Positions 16,866 through 24,693 of a DNA stretch of 64,000 nucleotides are shown here, one piece after another. The notes below the pieces were generated by a model, which saw only the letters and a list, made by a program, of their open reading frames with translations, was not told the origin of the DNA and searched no databases. Made by a program: the position numbers and the translations under genes. This DNA is from Bacteroidales bacterium (lineage in GTDB: Bacteria; Bacteroidota; Bacteroidia; Bacteroidales; UBA932): NCBI GenBank assembly GCA_017395045.1, contig JAFPWG010000027.1:62001-126000 (forward strand), read 5' to 3'. Each line of letters begins with the position of its first letter. The first letter of the stretch is position 1.

Positions 16866-18482
16866 TCACAAAGGACGGTTGCGCTGGTACAAGTATCGCT
16901 TGATGCTGCCCTTGGGCGTCATTTCAAAGTCTTCCGGCATCAGTTCCAGGTGGGCGATGCGGGCATAATTGGGAAGCTGGAGGTTGATTTCCTCGAGTTT
17001 TTCGTGGAGGATCACCTCCAGGTCCTTGCTGTGGATGCCTTCCTGGTGGGCGTGCGGGTAATCCGGATAGATGAGTCCCACCAGCAGCCGGTTGTCTTCG
17101 ATGACGAGGGAATGGACCACATAGGGCATGTTGTTCAGTGCCGCCTCGATCTCTTCGGGATAGATGTTCTGCCCGTTGGCGCCCAGGATCATGCATTTGG
17201 TGCGGCCGCGAAGATAGAGGTATCCGTCACTGTCCAGGATACCCACGTCGCCGGTGCGGAACCAGCCGTCTTCCGTGAACACTTCGGCCGTCGCCTCCGG
17301 ATTCTTGTAATAGCCCAGGAACACGTTGGCTCCCTTCACCTGCAATTCGCCGGGAATGAGGTGCTGGGCCGGGGAGTCGATCCGGATGTCGATGTTGGGA
17401 GCGACCGTGCCGCAGGATAGCATCCGGCTCTTGAACCAGCGGGAGTAGGTGATGATGGGCGCACACTCCGTCATCCCGTAACCGATGGTGAAGGGGAACT
17501 TGAGTTTCCGCAGTGCCTTCTCCACCTCGGGGTTCAAGGCGGCGCCTCCTACAACGATCTCTTCGAAATTGCCTCCGAAGAAGGAAATAAGTTCCCGTCG
17601 GAGCTCCTTCGGGTCCGAAATCTGGCGGGCGAGGTACTTGTAGATCTTCTCGATGATGAGCGGAACGGCGTAGATCACGTTCGGACGGACTTCGGAGAAC
17701 ACTTCTGCGATGACCTTCGGGCTGGGCACCTTGTTCAGGAAATGCACGTGGCATCCGATGGACATCTCGAAGAAGAACTCGAACATCATTCCGTACATAT
17801 GCGCGGACGGCAGGATGGCGACGACGTTGGAGGTGTTGTCGATCATCGGGAGTTCATTGCGCATGAAATAGACGTTGGACCAGACGGCGCGGTAGGGGAT
17901 CATGACCCCTTTCGAGAAACCCGAGGTTCCGGAAGTATAGCTCAGGATGGCCATTTCCTCCGGGCTGTCCCGATAATACTTGATGTCTTTCGGGCCGAAT
18001 CCTTCGGGATACTTCCGCTCGAACCACTTCTCCAGCAGGGGACGTACGGGTTCGCGGATACCATCCGCCAGGTAAAGGATGTCGTAGTCTTCAATCTGGA
18101 CGATGGCGGTGAGGCCGGGCATGTCCTCGGCGTTCAGGCCGTCCCAGATGCTCCTTTCCACGAAGAGGATCTTCGCGTCGGAATGGTTTACCAGGTAATG
18201 GATGTTGCCGGGCTTGAACTCGTGGAGGAGCGGAACGGGAACGGCGCCGTATGTCATCGCGGCGAGGAAACAGACGGCCCAGTGAGCCTGGTTCCGGGAG
18301 CAGATGACCACTTTGTCGCCGGTGTTGATGCCGTAATGGGCAAAGGCGATATGCATCTTCGCAATAGCGCGTGCAAGGTCGCTATAGCAAAGGGTTTCGC
18401 CCCTGTAGTTGGTCAGTGCGGGGCGGCTCCAGTTGATGCGGAAGCTGCTCTCAAGCTGCTTGTTGACGGATTCTGTTCTCAA
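16866..18482 (-). CDS. AMP-binding long-chain acyl-CoA synthetase
   Basis: The protein activates a carboxylic acid, probably a fatty acid, with ATP to an acyl-adenylate and then to acyl-CoA. The P-loop SYTSGTSGFSKG, the motif GYGMTECAPIITYS and the C-terminal GRTKCMILGANGQNIYPEEI are all present. No ATG fits the N-terminus. I place the start at TTG 18482 (538 residues, beginning RTESVNKQLESSF), just after a degenerate -7 element (CATCTTTG at 18509-18502). The frame is open further upstream, but that part encodes a Lys/Arg/Cys-rich stretch unlike the family. It is divergent from tryptophanase. Aryl-acids cannot be excluded as substrates. Confidence 0.85.
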   Translation of the reverse strand: MRTESVNKQLESSFRINWSRPALTNYRGETLCYSDLARAIAKMHIAFAHYGINTGDKVVICSRNQAHWAVCFLAAMTYGAVPVPLLHEFKPGNIHYLVNHSDAKILFVERSIWDGLNAEDMPGLTAIVQIEDYDILYLADGIREPVRPLLEKWFERKYPEGFGPKDIKYYRDSPEEMAILSYTSGTSGFSKGVMIPYRAVWSNVYFMRNELPMIDNTSNVVAILPSAHMYGMMFEFFFEMSIGCHVHFLNKVPSPKVIAEVFSEVRPNVIYAVPLIIEKIYKYLARQISDPKELRRELISFFGGNFEEIVVGGAALNPEVEKALRKLKFPFTIGYGMTECAPIITYSRWFKSRMLSCGTVAPNIDIRIDSPAQHLIPGELQVKGANVFLGYYKNPEATAEVFTEDGWFRTGDVGILDSDGYLYLRGRTKCMILGANGQNIYPEEIEAALNNMPYVVHSLVIEDNRLLVGLIYPDYPHAHQEGIHSKDLEVILHEKLEEINLQLPNYARIAHLELMPEDFEMTPKGSIKRYLYQRNRPL

Positions 18483-18583
18483 AAGTTCACGTTTTGGCCG
18501 ACAAAGATGGCAAAAAAAGTCGGATTTCCGGCGTTTTTCTTGACAAAAATCATTCCAAGGGTACACTTTCCTTTCTTTTTTCG

Positions 18584-18591
18584 TAAATTCG
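18584..18591 (+). promoter_or_regulatory. probable -7 element for tnaA
   Basis: TAAATTCG resembles TAnnTTTG with one mismatch, 33 bases before the tnaA ATG. There is no matching -33 TTTG. The leader is too short to hold a TnaC-type regulatory peptide gene. Confidence 0.35.
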
Positions 18592-18624
18592 TGCAACCAC
18601 ATATAATAACACGTAAACTATACT

Positions 18625-19998
18625 ATGGAATTACCTTTCGCAGAATCCTGGAAAATCAAGATGGTGGAGCCCATCCGCCGCAGCACCAGGGAAGAGCGTG
18701 AACACTGGCTTGCCGAAGCGCATTACAATGTTTTCCAACTGAAGGCCGAACAGGTCTATATCGACCTGCTCACCGATTCCGGCACCGGGGCCATGTCCGA
18801 CCGCCAGTGGGCGGAACTGATGCTGGGTGACGAGAGCTATGCCGGCGCGACGTCTTTCTATAAGCTGGAGGCCGTGATCAAGCGGCTGTTCGGGATGAAA
18901 TACGTGATCCCCACCCATCAGGGCCGTGCGGCCGAGAACGTTCTGTTCTCCTACCTCGTGAAAGAAGGCAACGTGATTCCCGGCAATGCGCATTTCGACA
19001 CCACCAAAGGCCATATCGAGAGCCGTCATGCCGTGGCGGTGGACGTCACGACGGCCGATGCCAGGAACACCCAGCTGGAAGTTCCCTTCAAGGGGAATGT
19101 GGACCTGGACAAGCTGGAGAAGGTCTTGAAGGAGAACGCAGGTAACGTTCCGTTCATGGTCCTGACGGTCACGAACAACACCGTCGGCGGCCAGCCTGTC
19201 TCCATGGCGAACATCAAGTCCACCTGCGCCCTCTGCCACCGCTATGGGGTTCCGGTCGTGATGGATTCCGCCCGCTTCGCTGAGAACGCCTATTTCATCA
19301 AGGTGCGCGAAGAAGGGTATGCCGGCAAGACCATCAAGGAAATCACCGCCGAGATGTATGCCGATGCGGATGCGATGACGATGTCCGCCAAGAAGGACGG
19401 CGTCGTGAACATGGGCGGCTTCATCGGCCTGAAGAACAAGGAGTGGTACGAAGGGGCGAAACTGTTCTGCATCCCCTTCGAAGGCTATGTCACCTACGGC
19501 GGCATGAACGGCCGCGACATGAACGCCCTGGCCCAGGGTCTGGATGAGAACACCGAATTCGACATGCTTCATACCCGCATCCACCAGGTGGCCTATCTGG
19601 CCTCCAAACTGGATGAATACGGCATCCCTTACCAGCGTCCCGCCGGCGGTCACGCCATCTTCGTGGATGCCGACAGGGTCCTGGACCGCATCCCGAAGGA
19701 GGAATTCCCCGCCCAGACGCTTACCTGTGAACTGTACCTGGAGGCGGGCATCCGCGCCTGCGAGATCGGCTACATGCTGGCCGACCGCGATCCGGTCACG
19801 CGCGAAAACCGTTTCGGCGGCCTGGACCTCGTGCGCCTGTGCATTCCCCGCCGCGTCTATACCGACAACCACATGGATGTCATCGCCGCGGCGATGAAGA
19901 ATGTCTATGACCGCCGGGAAAGCATTACCCGGGGCGTCGCCATCGAATGGGAAGCCCCATTGATGCGTCATTTCACCGTCCAACTGAAACGTCTGTAA
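18625..19998 (+). CDS. tnaA: tryptophanase (tryptophan indole-lyase)
   Basis: The 457-residue PLP enzyme splits tryptophan into indole, pyruvate and ammonia. IPTHQGRAAENVLFSYL, TVTNNTVGGQPVSMANI and MTMSAKKDGVVNMGG (PLP lysine at about 256-257) mark the beta-eliminating lyase family. Tyrosine phenol-lyase is the close alternative. Its phenol-binding arginine lies in SMERG, whereas here the same site reads ACEIG with Ile, as in tryptophanases, so I call TnaA. It produces ammonia, which links to the ammonia-dependent enzymes proposed elsewhere in the window. An esterase gene follows after 8 bases. Confidence 0.9.
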   Translation: MELPFAESWKIKMVEPIRRSTREEREHWLAEAHYNVFQLKAEQVYIDLLTDSGTGAMSDRQWAELMLGDESYAGATSFYKLEAVIKRLFGMKYVIPTHQGRAAENVLFSYLVKEGNVIPGNAHFDTTKGHIESRHAVAVDVTTADARNTQLEVPFKGNVDLDKLEKVLKENAGNVPFMVLTVTNNTVGGQPVSMANIKSTCALCHRYGVPVVMDSARFAENAYFIKVREEGYAGKTIKEITAEMYADADAMTMSAKKDGVVNMGGFIGLKNKEWYEGAKLFCIPFEGYVTYGGMNGRDMNALAQGLDENTEFDMLHTRIHQVAYLASKLDEYGIPYQRPAGGHAIFVDADRVLDRIPKEEFPAQTLTCELYLEAGIRACEIGYMLADRDPVTRENRFGGLDLVRLCIPRRVYTDNHMDVIAAAMKNVYDRRESITRGVAIEWEAPLMRHFTVQLKRL

Positions 19999-20006
19999 GT
20001 CATTTT

Positions 20007-20630
20007 GTGAACAGGGTTTGCTACATACCCATGCTGGAAGGGCAGAGCGGGGAAGTCGGAAAGTGGGCGGCGGAAGCGTCGGCCCGCACCGGCTTTCCCG
20101 TCGTTCTGTTGCCCCAGGCGGATTGGAACGATGACCTCACTCCCTGGCCGGCCGGGCCCATCTTCAGGAAGGGGAAGTCCTTCGGCGGTGGGGCGAAGGC
20201 CTACCTGGGACGCCTGGAGACGGAGATCCTGCCGGACATCGAGGGATCGCTCGGGCTCGTGGATCCGGAGCGATGGCTCATCGGCGTGTCCCTTTCGGGA
20301 CTGTTCGCCGTGTGGGCCGCGGCCGAAAGCGACCTGTTCACGCGTGTGGCGGCCATCTCTGGATCCTTCTGGTATGAAGGATTCACGGAGTGGCTGGAGG
20401 CGCGGCCCGGGATGGGAAGCCTGAAAGGCGCGTACCTCTCCCTGGGAAACACGGAGGCCGATACGAAGAATCCGCATCTGAGGCAAATCGCCGCCCAGAC
20501 GGAATCGGTCGTGGGAATCCTTCGTGAAAAAGGGGTGCAGACCCTGTTTGAATGGAACGACGGGTCGCATTTCGCGCCCGTCGTCCCCCGGTTGGAAAAG
20601 GCATTGGCCGGGCTTTTGGGCCAGCCTTGA
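20007..20630 (+). CDS. small alpha/beta-hydrolase, esterase family
   Basis: The 207-residue protein shows a nucleophile elbow GVSLSG (near residue 90) and a C-terminal GSHFAP holding the likely catalytic histidine, as in esterase D / enterochelin-esterase-like hydrolases. The GTG at 20007 is the best start, 8 bases after tnaA. An in-frame ATG upstream lies inside tnaA, and another ATG is at 20031. No signal peptide is visible, so it is cytoplasmic. The substrate is unknown. Its stop directly abuts the pyrB stop on the other strand, with no intergenic base. Confidence 0.65.
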   Translation: MNRVCYIPMLEGQSGEVGKWAAEASARTGFPVVLLPQADWNDDLTPWPAGPIFRKGKSFGGGAKAYLGRLETEILPDIEGSLGLVDPERWLIGVSLSGLFAVWAAAESDLFTRVAAISGSFWYEGFTEWLEARPGMGSLKGAYLSLGNTEADTKNPHLRQIAAQTESVVGILREKGVQTLFEWNDGSHFAPVVPRLEKALAGLLGQP

Positions 20631-21710
20631 TTACTTTACCTTCGAATCGCAGTACCAGCAGCGCAGGACGCCGTTGTCAGCGCGGCGGAAGCGGTGCGGG
20701 GCGTGTTCGTTGTTGCAGATGCATTTCTTGTTGGGGCAGCGGAGTTCCGGGTCTTCCACCGGCGTTTCGTCGGCGGGCATGCCGTGCTCGGGATCGTCCT
20801 TCCATTCCAGAAGTTTGACGATGAGCGCCTCACGGACGAATTTTCCGTTCTCCACCTGGCGGAAATAGGCTGCACGGGGGTCGGCATCGACCTCGGTGAG
20901 GATTTCGTTCACGCGGGGGAGCGGGTGCAGGACGGCCATGTTCTTCTTTGCGAGGGACATGCGGGCGGCGTCCAGCACGAAGCTGTCTTTCACGCGGTCG
21001 AATTCGTCCTCGTCCAGGAAACGCTCTTTCTGCACGCGGGTCATATAGAGCACGTCCAGCTCGCCCATCACTTCCTCCATCGTCTCCACTTCGCGGTAAG
21101 GGATGCCGGTGCGTTCGCAGACGTCCTGCTTGATGTAGTCGGGGAGTTTCAGTTCGTCCGGGGCGATGAGGATGACCTTGATGTCCTTGTACCGGGACAG
21201 GGCCTTGATCAGGGAGTGGACGGTACGGCCGAAGCGGAGGTCGCCGCAGAAGCCGATCGTGATTCCGTCGATGTGTCCCAGCTCCCGCTGGATGGTCAGA
21301 AGGTCCGTAAGCGTCTGCGTGGGGTGGCTGTGGGAACCGTCACCGGCGTTGATGATGGGGACGGTGGACACTTCGGTGGCATAAAGCTGGGCACCCTCGA
21401 TATGGTGCCGCATCGCGATGACGTCGGCGAAGCAGCCCAGCACGCGGACGGTGTCCTGGACGCTTTCACCCTTGGACACGGAACTGCTGCGGGCATCGGA
21501 AAAACCCAGGACTTTGCCGCCCAGTTCCATCATGGCGGAGGTGAAACTCAGCCGCGTACGGGTGCTGGGCTCGTAGAAAAGGGTAGCTAGCTTCTTGTGG
21601 GACATGCTGCCCTGGTAGCGTTCGCGGTGGGCGATGATGTCCTGGGCGAGGGAAATGATTTCGTCGATCTCCTGTTTGGTGAGGTCGGTCGGGTCGATAA
21701 GGTGCTTCAT
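20631..21710 (-). CDS. pyrB: aspartate carbamoyltransferase with C-terminal PyrI-type zinc domain
   Basis: Residues 1 to about 310 are a complete catalytic chain joining carbamoyl phosphate and aspartate (UMP step 2). FYEPSTRTRLSF is the carbamoyl-phosphate loop, and HPTQTLTDLLT and LHPLPRVNEI are also present. After a short linker the protein continues with a four-cysteine zinc domain (C325-x4-C330, C351-x2-C354), starting CPNKKC and ending CWYCDSKVK. It matches the zinc half of the regulatory chain PyrI (CPNSNC...CKYC in E. coli). The nucleotide-binding allosteric half of PyrI is absent, and no separate pyrI is next to it. It is the last gene of the pyr operon. Confidence 0.9.
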   Translation of the reverse strand: MKHLIDPTDLTKQEIDEIISLAQDIIAHRERYQGSMSHKKLATLFYEPSTRTRLSFTSAMMELGGKVLGFSDARSSSVSKGESVQDTVRVLGCFADVIAMRHHIEGAQLYATEVSTVPIINAGDGSHSHPTQTLTDLLTIQRELGHIDGITIGFCGDLRFGRTVHSLIKALSRYKDIKVILIAPDELKLPDYIKQDVCERTGIPYREVETMEEVMGELDVLYMTRVQKERFLDEDEFDRVKDSFVLDAARMSLAKKNMAVLHPLPRVNEILTEVDADPRAAYFRQVENGKFVREALIVKLLEWKDDPEHGMPADETPVEDPELRCPNKKCICNNEHAPHRFRRADNGVLRCWYCDSKVK

Positions 21711-21724
21711 AGTTCAGTGTTATT

Positions 21725-22354
21725 TTATTGAATCCAACTTTCATCCGAAGGGTTGTCGCGGAAGGCGAGGATGCGCTCCTTCCAGCCCGGGCCGATGCGG
21801 CCTTCCGTCTCGGCTACATCCACCAGGATGTCCAGGTTGCAGAGGGAGTGGTTCTCCACGTGCGCGGCGGCGAGACGTTCCAGGCCCCGCTTCATCCCGT
21901 AGGTGAAGATGCTCACGATTCCCAGCACTTCCGCTCCGGCTTCCCGCAGGGCATCCACCACTTCGATGGCGCTTCCGCCGGTGGAGATAAGGTCCTCGAT
22001 AACGACGACTTTCGTTCCCGGTTCCATCTTCCCCTCGATCCTGTTCGTCCGGCCGTGGGTCTTGGCTTCTCCGCGGACGTACCCCATGGGCAGGTCCAGA
22101 AGCGTAGCCGTGATGGCGGCGTGGGCGATGCCCGCCGTGGAGGTGCCCATGAGCATCTCGCAGTCGGGGTAATGCCGTCTGACCAGCTGGGCCAGGCCGT
22201 TCTCCACCTGCTCCCGCACGCGGGGTGCGGACAGCGTCAGGCGGTTGTCGCAATAGATGGGGCTCTTGATGCCGCTCGCCCAGGTAAAGGGCTGCTCGGG
22301 CCGCAGGAACACGGCACCGATGGAGAGGAGGGAGGAAGCGATTTGTCTTTCCAT
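21725..22354 (-). CDS. pyrE: orotate phosphoribosyltransferase
   Basis: The 209-residue protein makes OMP from orotate and PRPP (UMP step 5). The PRPP loop VVVIEDLISTGGSAIEV and the earlier TSTAGIAHAA are clear, and length is normal. It lies 4 bases after pyrF and 14 bases before pyrB within the operon. Confidence 0.95.
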   Translation of the reverse strand: MERQIASSLLSIGAVFLRPEQPFTWASGIKSPIYCDNRLTLSAPRVREQVENGLAQLVRRHYPDCEMLMGTSTAGIAHAAITATLLDLPMGYVRGEAKTHGRTNRIEGKMEPGTKVVVIEDLISTGGSAIEVVDALREAGAEVLGIVSIFTYGMKRGLERLAAAHVENHSLCNLDILVDVAETEGRIGPGWKERILAFRDNPSDESWIQ

Positions 22355-22358
22355 GGGT

Positions 22359-23054
22359 CTATACGAATTCTTGGAGGCAACGTTCGTAGGCGGCGACAGG
22401 ATCCGCGGCCGCGGTGACGGGGCGGCCTACGACGATGAAGTCCGAGCCGATTTCCCGGGCGCGGGCGGGGGTGGTGATGCGCACCTGGTCGTCCGTCGCC
22501 GCGTCTGCGAAGCGGATGCCCGGGGTGACGGTTAGGAACTGCGGACCGCAGGCTTCCTTTACCATGCCGGCTTCCAGGGGCGAGCACACGACGCCGTCCA
22601 GCCCCGCTGCGCGGGCGTTGGAGGCGTATTTCACGATGGTATCGTTGATGCCGGCGTCGATGAGAAGCTCCTTCTGCATGGTCTCTTCGGAAGTGGAGGT
22701 CAGCTGCGTCACGGCGATCAGGAGCGGCCTGGTCCCATCGGGACGGGTGAGGCCTTCCAGGGCGGCCTGCATCATCGCGACGGTACCGGCGGCGTGGACA
22801 TTGACCATATCCACGTCCAGGGCCGAAAGGACCCGCATCGCCTTCTTCACCGTGTTGGGAATGTCGTGGAGCTTGAGGTCCAGGAAGATCCGGTGCCCGC
22901 GGGCCTTGATGTCGCGGACGATGGACGGTCCTTCGGCGTAGAATAGCTCCATCCCGATCTTCACGAACGGCTTGCGTCCGGTGAACCGGTCCAGGAAATC
23001 GAGGGTAGCCTGGCGGCTGCTGAAGTCGCAGGCGATGATGACGTCTCTGTTCAT
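22359..23054 (-). CDS. pyrF: orotidine 5'-phosphate decarboxylase
   Basis: The 231-residue barrel enzyme converts OMP to UMP (step 6). The active-site segment [12 protein letters not shown] carries the Asp-x-Lys-x-x-Asp charge array, and the phosphate site is [11 protein letters not shown]. The start is the ATG at 23054, which overlaps the pyrD stop by 4 bases. The frame is open upstream only as a shadow of pyrD. Confidence 0.95.
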   Translation of the reverse strand: MNRDVIIACDFSSRQATLDFLDRFTGRKPFVKIGMELFYAEGPSIVRDIKARGHRIFLDLKLHDIPNTVKKAMRVLSALDVDMVNVHAAGTVAMMQAALEGLTRPDGTRPLLIAVTQLTSTSEETMQKELLIDAGINDTIVKYASNARAAGLDGVVCSPLEAGMVKEACGPQFLTVTPGIRFADAATDDQVRITTPARAREIGSDFIVVGRPVTAAADPVAAYERCLQEFV

Positions 23055-23962
23055 ACGGCTGAGATGATTTCTTTCAGACTGTCGATGCCGAGCTCTTCCA
23101 TCAGACCGGGAAGGGCATCGATGATTTGGGGGCAGGCGAAGGGGTTGCGCAGGTTTTCGGCACCAACCTGGACGGCCGTGGCACCGGCCATCATCATTTC
23201 CACGACATCGCGTTCCGAGGCCACGCCGCCGCAACCCATCACGGGAATCCTGCAGGCGTGGGCGACCTGGTATACCATCCGGAGCGCGACCGGGAAGACT
23301 GCCCTGCCCGAGTAACCTCCCATCTTGTTGGCGATCACGGGCTTCCGGCGGGCGATGTCGATGCGCATCCCCAGGAAGGTGTTCACGAGCGTGAGGCCGT
23401 CGGCCCCGGCGTCCTCGCAGGCGCGGGCGATGGCCACGATGTCCGTCACGTTCGGACTCAGTTTGATGAAAACGGGTTTCCGGCACACTTCCTTGACGGT
23501 GCGTGTCACCTCAGCCGCCGAAGCCTGATCGGTCCCGAAGGCCATGCCGCCGTTGTGCACGTTCGGACAGGAGATGTTCACCTCGATGATGTCGATGCCT
23601 TCACAAGCATCGGCTTTGGCGCAGCAGGTTCTGTATTCGTCGAGCGAGAATCCGCTGATATTGGCGACGACGCAGCCTCCGTAAACCTTCCTCAGCGCCG
23701 GAACCTTCTCATTGACAAGCACGTCGATGCCCGGATTCTGCAGCCCGACGGAGTTGATCATGCCGCCGTCGCACTCGGCGATCCGCGGAGTGGGGTTGCC
23801 GTAACGCGCTTCCAGCGTTGTCCCTTTGAGGGAAATGCCGCCCAGGACGTCCAGGTCCATGTCGTCGGCCAGTTCCAGGCCGAACCCGAAGGTCCCGCTG
23901 GCCGGAATGACCGGATTCTTGAGCCGGATGCCGCAGAGTTCCACAGACAGATCCTTTACCAT
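23051..23962 (-). CDS. pyrD: dihydroorotate dehydrogenase, class 1B catalytic subunit
   Basis: The 303-residue FMN enzyme oxidises dihydroorotate to orotate (step 4). [13 protein letters not shown] contains the active-site cysteine that marks class 1 enzymes, and KLSPNVTDI follows. The adjacent pyrK shows it is the NAD-linked 1B type. I chose the ATG at 23962 ([12 protein letters not shown]), which overlaps pyrK by 7 bases. The frame continues upstream only as an overlap with pyrK. Confidence 0.94.
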   Translation of the reverse strand: MVKDLSVELCGIRLKNPVIPASGTFGFGLELADDMDLDVLGGISLKGTTLEARYGNPTPRIAECDGGMINSVGLQNPGIDVLVNEKVPALRKVYGGCVVANISGFSLDEYRTCCAKADACEGIDIIEVNISCPNVHNGGMAFGTDQASAAEVTRTVKEVCRKPVFIKLSPNVTDIVAIARACEDAGADGLTLVNTFLGMRIDIARRKPVIANKMGGYSGRAVFPVALRMVYQVAHACRIPVMGCGGVASERDVVEMMMAGATAVQVGAENLRNPFACPQIIDALPGLMEELGIDSLKEIISAV

Positions 23963-24693
23963 AGAAGTTCCTCCTTTTTGAATACCGGACCGTCCTTGCA
24001 TACGCGCCGGGGGCCGTTTTTCGTCTGAATGCTGCATCCGTAGCAGAATCCTGCGCCGCATCCCATCCGCTCTTCCAGCGAGACCTCTCCGGAACCCCGG
24101 ACCGCTGCGCATACGGCCTTCAGCATGGGTTTCGGCCCGCAGGCATAGAAATAATCGTAGGAGACATTCTTGATCCTCAGCACATCCGTGACAAATCCCT
24201 TTGTTCCGGCGGAACCGTCCATCGTGGCAATGTACACCTTCGCACCGAGTTCCTCGAACCGGTCCGCCAGCATCACTTCTTCCGCCGTGTTGAACCCCAG
24301 GATGACGGTGATCTCCTTGGACTGGGCGACGAGCTCCTTTGCCAGGAGGTAGAGCGGTGCGGTTCCGACTCCGCCACCGAGAAGGAGCGCTCTGCCCTGG
24401 CACGCATCGATGTCAAAACTGTTCCCCAGGCCCGTCAGGGCATTGACCTTGTCCCCGGGGCGTTTGGCGGAAAGTGCCGCCGTGCCTTCGCCGACGACCT
24501 TGTAAACAAGGGTCAGCGTCTCCCAGTCGCAGTCATGGACCGAAATCGGCCGACGCAGGAACTTGCCCTCGACGGCCACCTGGACGAACTCGCCGCTGCA
24601 GCAGATCGCAGAGGTGTCGCCGGCGAGTTTCATCCGGAAGGTCCGCGGCGCGACCGGATCGTTCTCCAGGACGGTGAAGGTCACTTCTTTCAT
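23956..24693 (-). CDS. pyrK: dihydroorotate dehydrogenase electron-transfer subunit
   Basis: The 245-residue FAD/2Fe-2S protein passes electrons from PyrD to NAD+. An N-terminal flavin domain (RPISVHD) leads to a nucleotide-binding LLLGGGVGTAPLYLLAK and a C-terminal cluster motif, GCGAGFCYGCSIQ, with a fourth Cys in RRVC. The ATG at 24693 shares one base with the carB stop (TGATG), a typical coupled start. Confidence 0.94.
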   Translation of the reverse strand: MKEVTFTVLENDPVAPRTFRMKLAGDTSAICCSGEFVQVAVEGKFLRRPISVHDCDWETLTLVYKVVGEGTAALSAKRPGDKVNALTGLGNSFDIDACQGRALLLGGGVGTAPLYLLAKELVAQSKEITVILGFNTAEEVMLADRFEELGAKVYIATMDGSAGTKGFVTDVLRIKNVSYDYFYACGPKPMLKAVCAAVRGSGEVSLEERMGCGAGFCYGCSIQTKNGPRRVCKDGPVFKKEELLW

